Made by a program: the position numbers and the translations under genes
The notes under the pieces: generated by a model
What the model saw: the letters and a program-made list of their open reading frames with translations, nothing else
Database searches by the model: none
Told to the model about the DNA's origin: nothing
In this document: positions 17,797 to 25,629 of the stretch, in pieces
How the letters are laid out: every line of letters begins with the position of its first letter
Numbering within the stretch: position 1 is the first letter of the stretch
From: Flavobacterium cupriresistens
GTDB taxonomy: Bacteria > Bacteroidota > Bacteroidia > Flavobacteriales > Flavobacteriaceae
Assembly (NCBI RefSeq): GCF_020911925.1
Contig: NZ_CP087134.1
Coordinates: 4,092,001-4,156,000, forward strand
Reading direction: 5' to 3'
Length of the DNA: 64,000 nt

Positions 17797-19008
17797 ATGA
17801 CAATTGGAGTTGGCGGTTCAACCGCAAGTATCGAACTAGACAAAATACAAAACATGACCACAAATGTTCAGCCGATTGCGATCGCTGAATATCAATTACG
17901 TCTTAAAAAAGCCGTTCTTCTAATGAAAGAACAAAACTGCAAAGTACTTTATTTACATGCCGGAACCAACTTGTACTATTATACCGGAACCAAATGGAAC
18001 CCTTCTGAACGAATGGTTGGTGCTTTACTTTTTGAAGATGAAAGCATCGAATACATCGTTCCAAAATTTGAAGAAGGTACTTTTAAAACCTTTATGCAAG
18101 TGGAAGGCCATTTAAATTTCTGGGAAGAGCATGAAAATCCTTGCCTGCTGTTTGGTGCTATTTTACAAAAGAAAAACGTCTCTAACGGAACAATCGCTTT
18201 AGATGAATCAGCTGCTTATTTTCAAGTTGACAGTATTATCAAAGCAAATCCAGACTATAATTTTATAAATGCGCAACCTATAACAGCCGGTTGCCGCATG
18301 CACAAATCAGCGGCCGAAATTGCTATAATTCAACAGGCAAAAGATATTACAATGGTCGTTCAAAAAGCAACTGCACGTATTTTGTATCCGGGAATTGAAG
18401 CGGCTACTGTTGTAGATTTTGTCAATAAAGCTCATATCAAAGCCGGAATAGCCTCAGGTTCGTATTTCTGTATCGTTCTTTTTGGAGAGGATTCGCAATA
18501 TCCGCATGGCGTTACTGCTCCACAGAATTTAAAAGATAATGATATTGTTCTAATTGATACGGGTTGTCGCTTAGAAGGATATCTTTCCGACATCACACGA
18601 ACCTACGTATACGGGACTCCAACCGAAGCCCACATAAAAATATGGAACTTAGAAAAAGCAACTCAAAAAGCAGCTTTTGATGCCGCACAAATTGGTGCTA
18701 CTTGTGGCGCTGTAGACGATGCTGCTCGAAAAGTATTGGCCCAAGCAGGACTAAGCGGTGATTACCAAATCCCGGGTTTACCCCATCGTGTAGGCCACGG
18801 TACGGGATTGGACATCCATGAATACCCGTATTTAGTTCGAGGAAATCAAACCCTTTTGCAAGAAGGCATGGTCGTTAGTAACGAACCTATGATCTGTATT
18901 CCCGGTCAATTTGGTATTCGCCATGAAGATCATTTTTACATGACAGCAAGCGGTCCTAAGTGGTTTACGACTCCGATGGAATCTATTGATAATCCGTTTG
19001 GGGTTTAA
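17797..19008 (+). CDS. M24 family Xaa-Pro dipeptidase/aminopeptidase
   Basis: A 403-residue cytoplasmic metallopeptidase with the pita-bread fold. The N-terminal creatinase-like domain covers about residues 30-170. The catalytic domain shows the five metal ligands: Asp in IDTGCRLEGYLSD (two Asp), His in HGTGLDIHE, Glu in SNEPMICIPG and Glu in IRHEDHF. It would cleave Xaa-Pro bonds of imported peptides. There is no signal peptide; the first 20 residues are weakly conserved-looking and the real start could be the Met near residue 20 (MTTNVQPIAIAEY). It is co-directional with the dehydratase, supporting a shared role in proline-peptide use. Confidence 0.88.
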   Translation: MTIGVGGSTASIELDKIQNMTTNVQPIAIAEYQLRLKKAVLLMKEQNCKVLYLHAGTNLYYYTGTKWNPSERMVGALLFEDESIEYIVPKFEEGTFKTFMQVEGHLNFWEEHENPCLLFGAILQKKNVSNGTIALDESAAYFQVDSIIKANPDYNFINAQPITAGCRMHKSAAEIAIIQQAKDITMVVQKATARILYPGIEAATVVDFVNKAHIKAGIASGSYFCIVLFGEDSQYPHGVTAPQNLKDNDIVLIDTGCRLEGYLSDITRTYVYGTPTEAHIKIWNLEKATQKAAFDAAQIGATCGAVDDAARKVLAQAGLSGDYQIPGLPHRVGHGTGLDIHEYPYLVRGNQTLLQEGMVVSNEPMICIPGQFGIRHEDHFYMTASGPKWFTTPMESIDNPFGV

Positions 19009-19019
19009 GGGGAGGGATT

Positions 19020-19693
19020 GTTTCAGGTTTCAGGTTTCAAGTTTCAGTCTCAGTCTCAGTCTCAGTTAGTAAAGCTGAAGAGTTCGTAAGACACTTCGAC
19101 TTCGGTCAGCCTGGCAATTGGGGGTTTCAGTCTTAGTTTTTTTTTGTCACCTTGAGCGGAGTCGAAGGCTGGTTTGTTGAGAAGGGCTTCGACTTCGCTC
19201 AGCCTGACATTTTGGGTTAAGGTCTCCGTTTTCAGTCTCGGTCTCAGTTAGTAAAACTGAAGAGTTAGTAAGACGTTTCGACTTCGGTCAGCCCTACAAT
19301 TGGGGTTTCAGTCTTAGTTATTTTTGTGTCACCCTGAGCGGAGTCGAAGGCTGGTTTGTTGAGAAGGGCTTCGACTTCGCTCAGCCTGACATTTTGGGTT
19401 AAAGTCTCCGTTTTCAGTCTCGGTCTCAGTTAGTAAAACTGAAGAGTTCGTAAGACGTTTCGACTTCGGTCAGCCTGGCAATTGGGGGTTTCAGTCTTAG
19501 TTATTTTTGTGTCACCCTGAGCGGAGTCGAAGGCTGGTTTGTTGAGAAGGGCTTCGACTTCGCTCAGCCTGACATTTTGGGTTAAGGTCTCCGTTTTCAG
19601 TATCAGTTTACCTTTCACATTTAACTTGAAACCTGAAACTTGAAACAAAACTTGCAACCTGAAACCTGAAACTTGAAACCTGAAACCTGAAAC
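19020..19693. repeat. three-unit 182-bp tandem repeat with CAGGTTT-rich edges
   Basis: The segment TTAGTAAAACTGAAGAGTT recurs at 19066, 19248 and 19430, giving an exact 182-base period. Each unit holds a TTCGACTTCGGTCAG core, a reverse-oriented CTGAGCGGAGTCGAAGG core and a TTCGACTTCGCTCAG core. The left edge (19020-19047) carries CAGGTTT heptamers and the right edge (19618-19693) carries the inverted AAACCTG form. It lies between the M24 and M43 genes, and a reverse-complement copy lies on the other side of the M43 gene (23826-24090). Confidence 0.85.
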
Positions 19694-19714
19694 AAAAAAA
19701 ACTTTCCATTCTAC

Positions 19715-19754
19715 AAGAAAAAAGGGTTGTCTCAAAATATGAAACAACCCTTTT
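19715..19754 (-). terminator. rho-independent terminator of the M43 gene
   Basis: AAAAGGGTTGT (19720-19730) pairs perfectly with ACAACCCTTTT (19744-19754). Both flanks supply T runs, but the gene ending just upstream is the minus-strand metalloprotease (stop at 19776), so that is the likely user. Confidence 0.8.
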
Positions 19755-19775
19755 ATTATTAACTAACCAATATAA

Positions 19776-22700
19776 CTACTCAACTAATAACTTTTTCTTT
19801 TCGATAAAGTTTCCGTCTGTTGCTACTACAATGTAAACCCCTTTTCTTAGCGTATTAACAGAATAAGAAGTAGTATTTCGTACTATATCAATCAAGTTAC
19901 CGGTGCTGTTGTAAATCGTTATTTTAACTTTAGTAACATCAATATTGTTAAAATTAAAATTCACTACATCAGAGGCCGGGTTTGGATACAATGTAAATGA
20001 TCTGGTTGTATCCATTTGCTGTGGCCCTGAACTGGCGGTTTGCAGGTCAATCGTGTGAGAAGGACTCCAATCACTAAATGCTGCTCCGTTTATAGAACGA
20101 ACTCTGAATTCATAAACCGTTTGAGTACCTTGTTTTGGAATCCACAAATAATAAGTAGCAGAACTTCCTGCTGAAGTCCAGCCTGTTGTGCTATTTAATT
20201 GTACTTCATAAGATGCCGCCTCCGGTTTTGTATCCCAAGAAGCGTAGAAGCCTGATGAGTAAACACCTGAATTGGTAAGATTTGTTGGTACTGGTAAAGT
20301 TCCTGGGTTAGGAACCACAATTGTTCCTGATGTAACCGTATAATCTTCTACCTCACCATCTCCAATGTTTCCGCAAGCAGTGGTTGGATTTGAATTGTAT
20401 TTCATTACAACACGCATACGAGTAGTACCTGTAAAGGCAACCGGAGTAAAACTTCCTGTTACTGTGGTTTTTGCAGAAAGGTTGTTTATCACTTTTTCAG
20501 AAGCTTCAAACTGATTGTTTTTGTTGTAATCGATCCAAACACCCCAATATTCTGTATAAGAAGTACTGGAGAATCCAGGAGTCAAACTAACATTCATGCT
20601 TGCATTTGTCGTTAGCGTAATCACTTTTGAAGTATGATCTGCATAACCTGCCGCATCTTTTCCGGTAGTATTCGTAAAAGTTCCAACTGCTACTGTATTG
20701 ATGTATTCATACCCGTTTGCTGCTTGAGCAGCACAGAATGCCGTATTTGGAATCGTAGCCGATACCACATTTGAATAAGGAGAATAAACCGCTGCCGCTT
20801 TTGCTCTAACTCTGTATTTATAAGTACTACCAACTGTTAAACCTGTATTGGTATAAGTAATTACTGTACTGGCTAAAGTTGCAATTTCAGCATAAACATC
20901 ATCTGAACCTGCTCTTTCTACTACAACATTGGTAGCATTTGTAGCATTGTTTGTCCAACTAAGTTGTGCTTCTAAATTTGTAGCATTGACTGTTGCTGTT
21001 AAATTTGACGGAGCCAAAACGGTAACTCCCGTTTGTGTTCCTGCTTGTATAGATTCACCAGGTTTTGTATTGTAGGCATGATCCAGAACAGTATATCCTA
21101 CTCCACCAGCTTCTACTTTTATATGAAGCCATCCATAACAAGTACGTCCTCTGCTTTTATACTCAAAACCAACATATCCTGTTTTATTATCCCAATTTGT
21201 ATACGTTGCAGTTCTCAAATCTAATTGATCCGGATAAGCACTTCCCGGAGTAACAAAATTACTGGAAGCTCCAATAGTAGTTCCTTCTGCTATAAAAGAA
21301 ATATTTCTTGTCCCAGTTTCTCCAACTAATCTTTTTCCATAAGTTTCAATTTTTAAAGCTGCTGCTGCAAATTGCCATGCACCATACTCCGTATTGTCCC
21401 CTATACCTAAATTAAAATAATCCCATGTCGCTGCAGCTGATGCTACATAATCCGGATTGTTTACATAAAATACGCCATAAGGAGCATCAAATTTCAGGTT
21501 TATTGTTTTTGCAGCGTTGTCTAAAGTCACAATTCCTCCGGTAATTGCAGCATCCTTAAAAGTAACTACCACAGCCGCATCATTAGCAGGAAGGTGTGCA
21601 GTAGCTTTTCCTGTAAAAGTAAGTGCCGTTTTAGAATTACTCTGAAGTGTCAATACTGCTGTTAATCCAGCTGGTACTCCAGTTATAGTATAATGTGTTC
21701 CAGCTGTAAATGTTCCGCTGCTTTTTGTAAATGTTCCGTTATTGGTTGATAACGAAATCACAGTACTTGTACTTATAGCACCATCATTTACTTCCGATTC
21801 ATATAAAGTACCTTCTGATAAAACTACAGCTGTTTTAGCCGTCATACCAGTATAAATTGGCGTATTCGGTTGTGTGTTATAAGCATATTCAGAAATGGTA
21901 TAACCGTCTCCGTTAGCTGTAACAGTAACTTTAAACCATCCGTAACACGTTAGACCATCCATTAAATAGTCAAAACCTACATAACCAGATTTTCCATCCC
22001 AAGCAGTATAAGCGGCAGTTCTCAAATCAAGTTGATTCGGGTATGCACCTGGAGCCGTCATATTACTTGTTGGGCCAACGGCAGTATTTGCTCCTAGTAA
22101 AGAGATGTTTCTGGAACCTGTTTCGCAGACTAATTTCTTATCATATGTTTCAATTTTTAAAGCATTAGCAGCAAATCTCCAACCTCCAAATGCAGGATCA
22201 TCACCTTTCGCTATTTCGAAATACTTCCAGCCTAATGAGACCGAAACCGTTACATCTGGCATGTCTACAAAAAAGACACCGTACGGATCTGAAAATCTGA
22301 AATTAAAGAACAAAGAAGTACAAGACAAATTAGTAGTTCCACCAACAAAAGCAGCCGGTAAAAAAGTAATACCACCTGAAGTGTTATTTGCCAATGCGTG
22401 ATTTGTTGCTTTTCCTGTTAAGGTAACCGTTACCTGATTGTTTGAATTTACAGTAAGCACCGGAGTTATTCCGGCTGGGAAAGTATGTGTGAAATGTGTT
22501 CCCGCCGTCATTGTCCCTGAACTAATCGCGAAGGTTTTTGCACCGCTCAAAGTTACTGCAGACGAAGTTGTAAAAGAACCATCATTTACAATTGCTTCTT
22601 TAAAGGAAGTCGCAGAAGCCACTAATGCACTTCCTGTTACATTTACACCTGTATCAATCAGGTTTTGAGGTTGCCATAAAGATTTACGTGAAGCATGTTC

Positions 22701-23624
22701 TAAAGCAGCAAGCATTCTGCTGATCTGTCCTTGCGTGTACATTTTATAACAGCCTTGAGCTCCGTTGTATCCCATGTAATTTTCGAAGTTTACTTTGCCT
22801 CCACCGCAATTTGTACCCGGAGTACAGGCTAAAGTATGATTTCCGTCTTCTGCCGGTGTATCATCTACTTCGTCTGTTCCCGAACAACCACCGTCAAAAG
22901 TGTGAATCAGATTCAGAAAATGACCAAATTCGTGCGTTAAGGTTGCAGAGAATTCTTTGTTGGTGGAGTTATCATACAAATAAGCCCCATTAAAAACAAC
23001 ACGGGCTGTATTATTGGCCGTCATACCCGAATCCGGGTACCAGGCAACTCCTGAGTTATTTAGAGCACCATCATTATACAAATCATTTTGAATGTAAATG
23101 TTCATATATTTAGTGTTGTCCCAGGCATCAGCAGCGATTTGGTCGTCATAACCACCACCGTTTCCATAACCGTTTTTTGCTGCGTGAAAAACAACTCCTG
23201 TTGTACAACCACCGTTAGGGTCTTTTTTTGCTAACTTGAATTCGATATTCAAAGTTCCTCTTCGGGCTTGGAAGAACGATTCTACCGTTTGATAATCGGC
23301 ATTTCTTCCATTAAAATCATCATTTAGTTGTGCCAAATGATTTACAATTTTTTCATAAGTAACGGTTTTTCCACTTTGAACGTCTCCATAAATATGGAAT
23401 ACCACTGGTATGGTATAAGTAGTAACCGCTGCTTTTGAAGTTTTAGATTTTTGCTGTAAAGCAAACTTTTTGGTAAAAGCATCAAAATCTTTTTTCTCTT
23501 GAAGTGCACTTGGATTATTCCGGTACATTTTAGCATTTTCTTCGGTCGTCCGACAAGGTAAACCTTGAGCTCCAACTTTCAACAAACTGAAAATCAGAAA
23601 GAACAATAGTAATTTAAATTTCAT
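19776..23624 (-). CDS. secreted M43 (pappalysin/cytophagalysin-like) metalloprotease with T9SS tail
   Basis: A 1282-residue secreted protease. Signal peptide (hydrophobic LLLFFLIFSLLKVG, then AQG) and propeptide; catalytic domain about 70-305 with zinc motif HEFGHFLNLIH (near residue 234) and Met-turn NYMGYN. The motif has Asn where the usual HExxHxxGxxH has Gly. Two homologous modules of about 250 residues follow; each has a WKYF- or WDYF-type start, GWRFAANALKIETY or AWQFAAAALKIETY, and a CYGW block. Then come fibronectin type III domains, a GEVED-like domain (GVWIDYNKNNQFE) and a C-terminal type IX secretion signal (FTLYPNPASDVVNF). It probably degrades extracellular protein and may supply the proline-peptide genes next door. 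A TAnnTTTG element lies 28 bases upstream of the start, and inverted repeat arrays flank the gene. Confidence 0.92.
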   Translation of the reverse strand: MKFKLLLFFLIFSLLKVGAQGLPCRTTEENAKMYRNNPSALQEKKDFDAFTKKFALQQKSKTSKAAVTTYTIPVVFHIYGDVQSGKTVTYEKIVNHLAQLNDDFNGRNADYQTVESFFQARRGTLNIEFKLAKKDPNGGCTTGVVFHAAKNGYGNGGGYDDQIAADAWDNTKYMNIYIQNDLYNDGALNNSGVAWYPDSGMTANNTARVVFNGAYLYDNSTNKEFSATLTHEFGHFLNLIHTFDGGCSGTDEVDDTPAEDGNHTLACTPGTNCGGGKVNFENYMGYNGAQGCYKMYTQGQISRMLAALEHASRKSLWQPQNLIDTGVNVTGSALVASATSFKEAIVNDGSFTTSSAVTLSGAKTFAISSGTMTAGTHFTHTFPAGITPVLTVNSNNQVTVTLTGKATNHALANNTSGGITFLPAAFVGGTTNLSCTSLFFNFRFSDPYGVFFVDMPDVTVSVSLGWKYFEIAKGDDPAFGGWRFAANALKIETYDKKLVCETGSRNISLLGANTAVGPTSNMTAPGAYPNQLDLRTAAYTAWDGKSGYVGFDYLMDGLTCYGWFKVTVTANGDGYTISEYAYNTQPNTPIYTGMTAKTAVVLSEGTLYESEVNDGAISTSTVISLSTNNGTFTKSSGTFTAGTHYTITGVPAGLTAVLTLQSNSKTALTFTGKATAHLPANDAAVVVTFKDAAITGGIVTLDNAAKTINLKFDAPYGVFYVNNPDYVASAAATWDYFNLGIGDNTEYGAWQFAAAALKIETYGKRLVGETGTRNISFIAEGTTIGASSNFVTPGSAYPDQLDLRTATYTNWDNKTGYVGFEYKSRGRTCYGWLHIKVEAGGVGYTVLDHAYNTKPGESIQAGTQTGVTVLAPSNLTATVNATNLEAQLSWTNNATNATNVVVERAGSDDVYAEIATLASTVITYTNTGLTVGSTYKYRVRAKAAAVYSPYSNVVSATIPNTAFCAAQAANGYEYINTVAVGTFTNTTGKDAAGYADHTSKVITLTTNASMNVSLTPGFSSTSYTEYWGVWIDYNKNNQFEASEKVINNLSAKTTVTGSFTPVAFTGTTRMRVVMKYNSNPTTACGNIGDGEVEDYTVTSGTIVVPNPGTLPVPTNLTNSGVYSSGFYASWDTKPEAASYEVQLNSTTGWTSAGSSATYYLWIPKQGTQTVYEFRVRSINGAAFSDWSPSHTIDLQTASSGPQQMDTTRSFTLYPNPASDVVNFNFNNIDVTKVKITIYNSTGNLIDIVRNTTSYSVNTLRKGVYIVVATDGNFIEKKKLLVE

Positions 23625-23652
23625 TCTTATTTGGGTTTTAATTAGTAATGAC

Positions 23653-23660
23653 CAAATTTA
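23653..23660 (-). promoter_or_regulatory. TAnnTTTG promoter element of the M43 gene
   Basis: On the minus strand TAAATTTG is a perfect -7 element, 28 bases upstream of the metalloprotease start codon. No matching TTG is evident at the -33 position. Confidence 0.5.
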
Positions 23661-23825
23661 GTCCTAGACGTAATTTTATTTTGATACTATTTTAGTAAGA
23701 ATTAATACATAATTAACAACTTATTAACTTTAAAAAAACGTACTATGAAAAAATAATCTAAAATTTCTATCAATACATCTATTATTTTTACCAAAAAACA
23801 ACATAATCATCACAAATACCCTTAA

Positions 23826-24090
23826 TAAACCAGCCTTCGACTTCGCTCAGGGTGACATAAAAACGACCAAGACAAAAACCCAAAACTATCAGGCTGAGCG
23901 AAGCCGAAGCCCCCTCTAAATAAACCAGCCTTCGACTCCGCTCAGGGTGACACAAAAATAACTAAGACGGAAACCCCCAATTGTCAGGCTGACCGAAGTC
24001 GAAACGTCTTACTAACTCTTCAGTTTTACTAACTGAGACTGAAAACTGAGACTTTAACCCAAACTGTCAGGCTGAGCGAAGCCGAAGCCC
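23826..24090. repeat. inverted copy of the 182-bp repeat array
   Basis: The reverse complement of this stretch reproduces the order of the 19.0-19.6 kb array: TTCGGCTTCGCTCAGCCTG, TTTGGGTTAAAGTCTC, CAGTCTCAGTTAGTAAAACT, then TTCGACTTCGGTCAGCCTG and GTCACCCTGAGCGGAGTCGA. The M43 gene is therefore enclosed by inverted repeats about 4.2 kb apart. Confidence 0.85.
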
Positions 24091-24094
24091 CCCA

Positions 24095-24126
24095 TAAAAA
24101 AAAACCGTCTCCACAATGGGAGACGG
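24095..24126 (-). terminator. rho-independent terminator after the second susD
   Basis: CCGTCTCC (24105-24112) pairs with GGAGACGG (24119-24126) around a six-base loop. On the minus strand the stem is followed by nine T. It lies 32 bases past the stop of the SusD-like gene. Confidence 0.85.
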
Positions 24127-24157
24127 CTTCAAAAAACAAATAAAACTAACTCAAAAA

Positions 24158-25615
24158 TTAAAATTTGTCCCAGAAAATTTTGGTGGTCATTAAATCTCCA
24201 CCTATAGCAGCTGATGCCGCTTCGTAATTTGCTTTGTTAAGCGTTTTGTCTGAAGTGGAATAAATATTTCTTACCGGAACCTTGCCTTCCGCTTCAGCCA
24301 CAGCCGATACGGGAGCCGTTAGTATTGGAAAATCTAAACGTCTGTATTCTGTCCAGGCTTCAAAACCACGGTTGTAATAAGCAATCCAAAGTTGGTAGGC
24401 GATTTTTTGTTTGTCTGTACCGGTTGCTGTTGCAAATGCAACGTCAGGTCTGGCCAGATACGTTTGCATATCGGTACTGGCAACTCCCCAAAATTTCATA
24501 CTTGCTTCTATGCCTTTAGTATAATATTCTTCGGCAGTTCCTCCAACATTAAAACCTCTGCTAGCAGCATCGGCTAATAAAAAACAAGTTTCTGTGTAAT
24601 CAAACAATACACCCGGATTGGTTTTTAACTTTAATCTTTTACCCGTGTTTGTAAAATTGGAATAATTAACTTGCTGTGCATAAGGAGCACCTTTGTATTC
24701 TCCGGCTATTTTTGAATCCGGGTTAAAAAAGAAATCACGTCTTGGATCTGATTTTGCATTTAATTCATCTGCAAAAAAAGCGGAGATAATGATTTGACTT
24801 TCATTCACCAAACTATCATAAAGCGGATTCATATCTGTATTCGTAGAATAATACTGAAACAAGGCTGTTTGAGTTTCATTACTCATTACTCCTGAACTGT
24901 AAGCACTTTCTACCATAGCTTTTGCTTTTGCCGGTTCTACATCAGCAAGATGCAATCCCATTTTAAGTTTTACGCTATTGGCTAAAGTCTTCCATTGACC
25001 AACGTTACCTTTAAATACCAAATCAGCAGCGCCGAAACTTCCATTAGCAGCATCCATATTTGCTATGGCAACATCTAAACGAGCTGCTAAATCCAGGTAT
25101 ACAGTTTTAGCATCATCATATTTAGGATAAGGAAATGCTTTTACATTAAGCGCTTCTGAATAGGCAACATTTCCAAACAAATCAACAAGTGTTTGGTAAG
25201 CCATTACAATTTGTACGTCTAGTATGGCAATGTTATTTTTTTTAACTGCTTCTTCAATTGGTCCTAAAGCCTGCGCTTCTCTAATTTGAATTTGAGCATT
25301 CGCCAAATCCTGCAATACATCTCTGTACAGCAATATCGCGTGTGAACTTCCTAAATTTCTTTTTGCCTGATTGTAGTTGGCTTCATCTGTATAAGTTGAC
25401 GTAGACCAGTGCTGTGCGTAGGCTCTGAAATTATTAGAATTCACAGAAGCGTTAGTTAAAAAATAGGCATAATTTACCTGCGCATTCGTCATCAAAGCAG
25501 CAGGTACCACTTTGGTGTAGGCTTTTTGATCAACGTTTAAATCGTCTAAGTTATCACATGAAACTATTGAAAGTAAAACAGCTCCTGCAAAAAATATTGT
25601 TTTTATAATTCTCAT
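24158..25615 (-). CDS. SusD/RagB-like lipoprotein (SusD-like_2 type)
   Basis: A 485-residue lipoprotein with signal sequence and lipobox (LLSIVSCDN, Cys about 20), then the typical DDLNVDQKAYTKVVPAALM start of the SusD-like_2 subfamily. Helical repeats follow, with NRGFEAWTEYRRLDFP near the C-terminus. It would pair with the SusC homologue 14 bases upstream to capture a nutrient at the outer membrane. Unlike the first pair it has no FecR/sigma genes and no glycosidase beside it. Position next to the protease and peptidase genes makes a peptide ligand possible, but that is speculation. Confidence 0.9.
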   Translation of the reverse strand: MRIIKTIFFAGAVLLSIVSCDNLDDLNVDQKAYTKVVPAALMTNAQVNYAYFLTNASVNSNNFRAYAQHWSTSTYTDEANYNQAKRNLGSSHAILLYRDVLQDLANAQIQIREAQALGPIEEAVKKNNIAILDVQIVMAYQTLVDLFGNVAYSEALNVKAFPYPKYDDAKTVYLDLAARLDVAIANMDAANGSFGAADLVFKGNVGQWKTLANSVKLKMGLHLADVEPAKAKAMVESAYSSGVMSNETQTALFQYYSTNTDMNPLYDSLVNESQIIISAFFADELNAKSDPRRDFFFNPDSKIAGEYKGAPYAQQVNYSNFTNTGKRLKLKTNPGVLFDYTETCFLLADAASRGFNVGGTAEEYYTKGIEASMKFWGVASTDMQTYLARPDVAFATATGTDKQKIAYQLWIAYYNRGFEAWTEYRRLDFPILTAPVSAVAEAEGKVPVRNIYSTSDKTLNKANYEAASAAIGGDLMTTKIFWDKF

Positions 25616-25629
25616 ATCGTTATCTTTTT

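Noticed and set aside
19430-19747. 105-codon minus-strand ORF
   Set aside because: It lies entirely inside the 182-bp and heptamer repeats; its sequence is a translation of repeat units.
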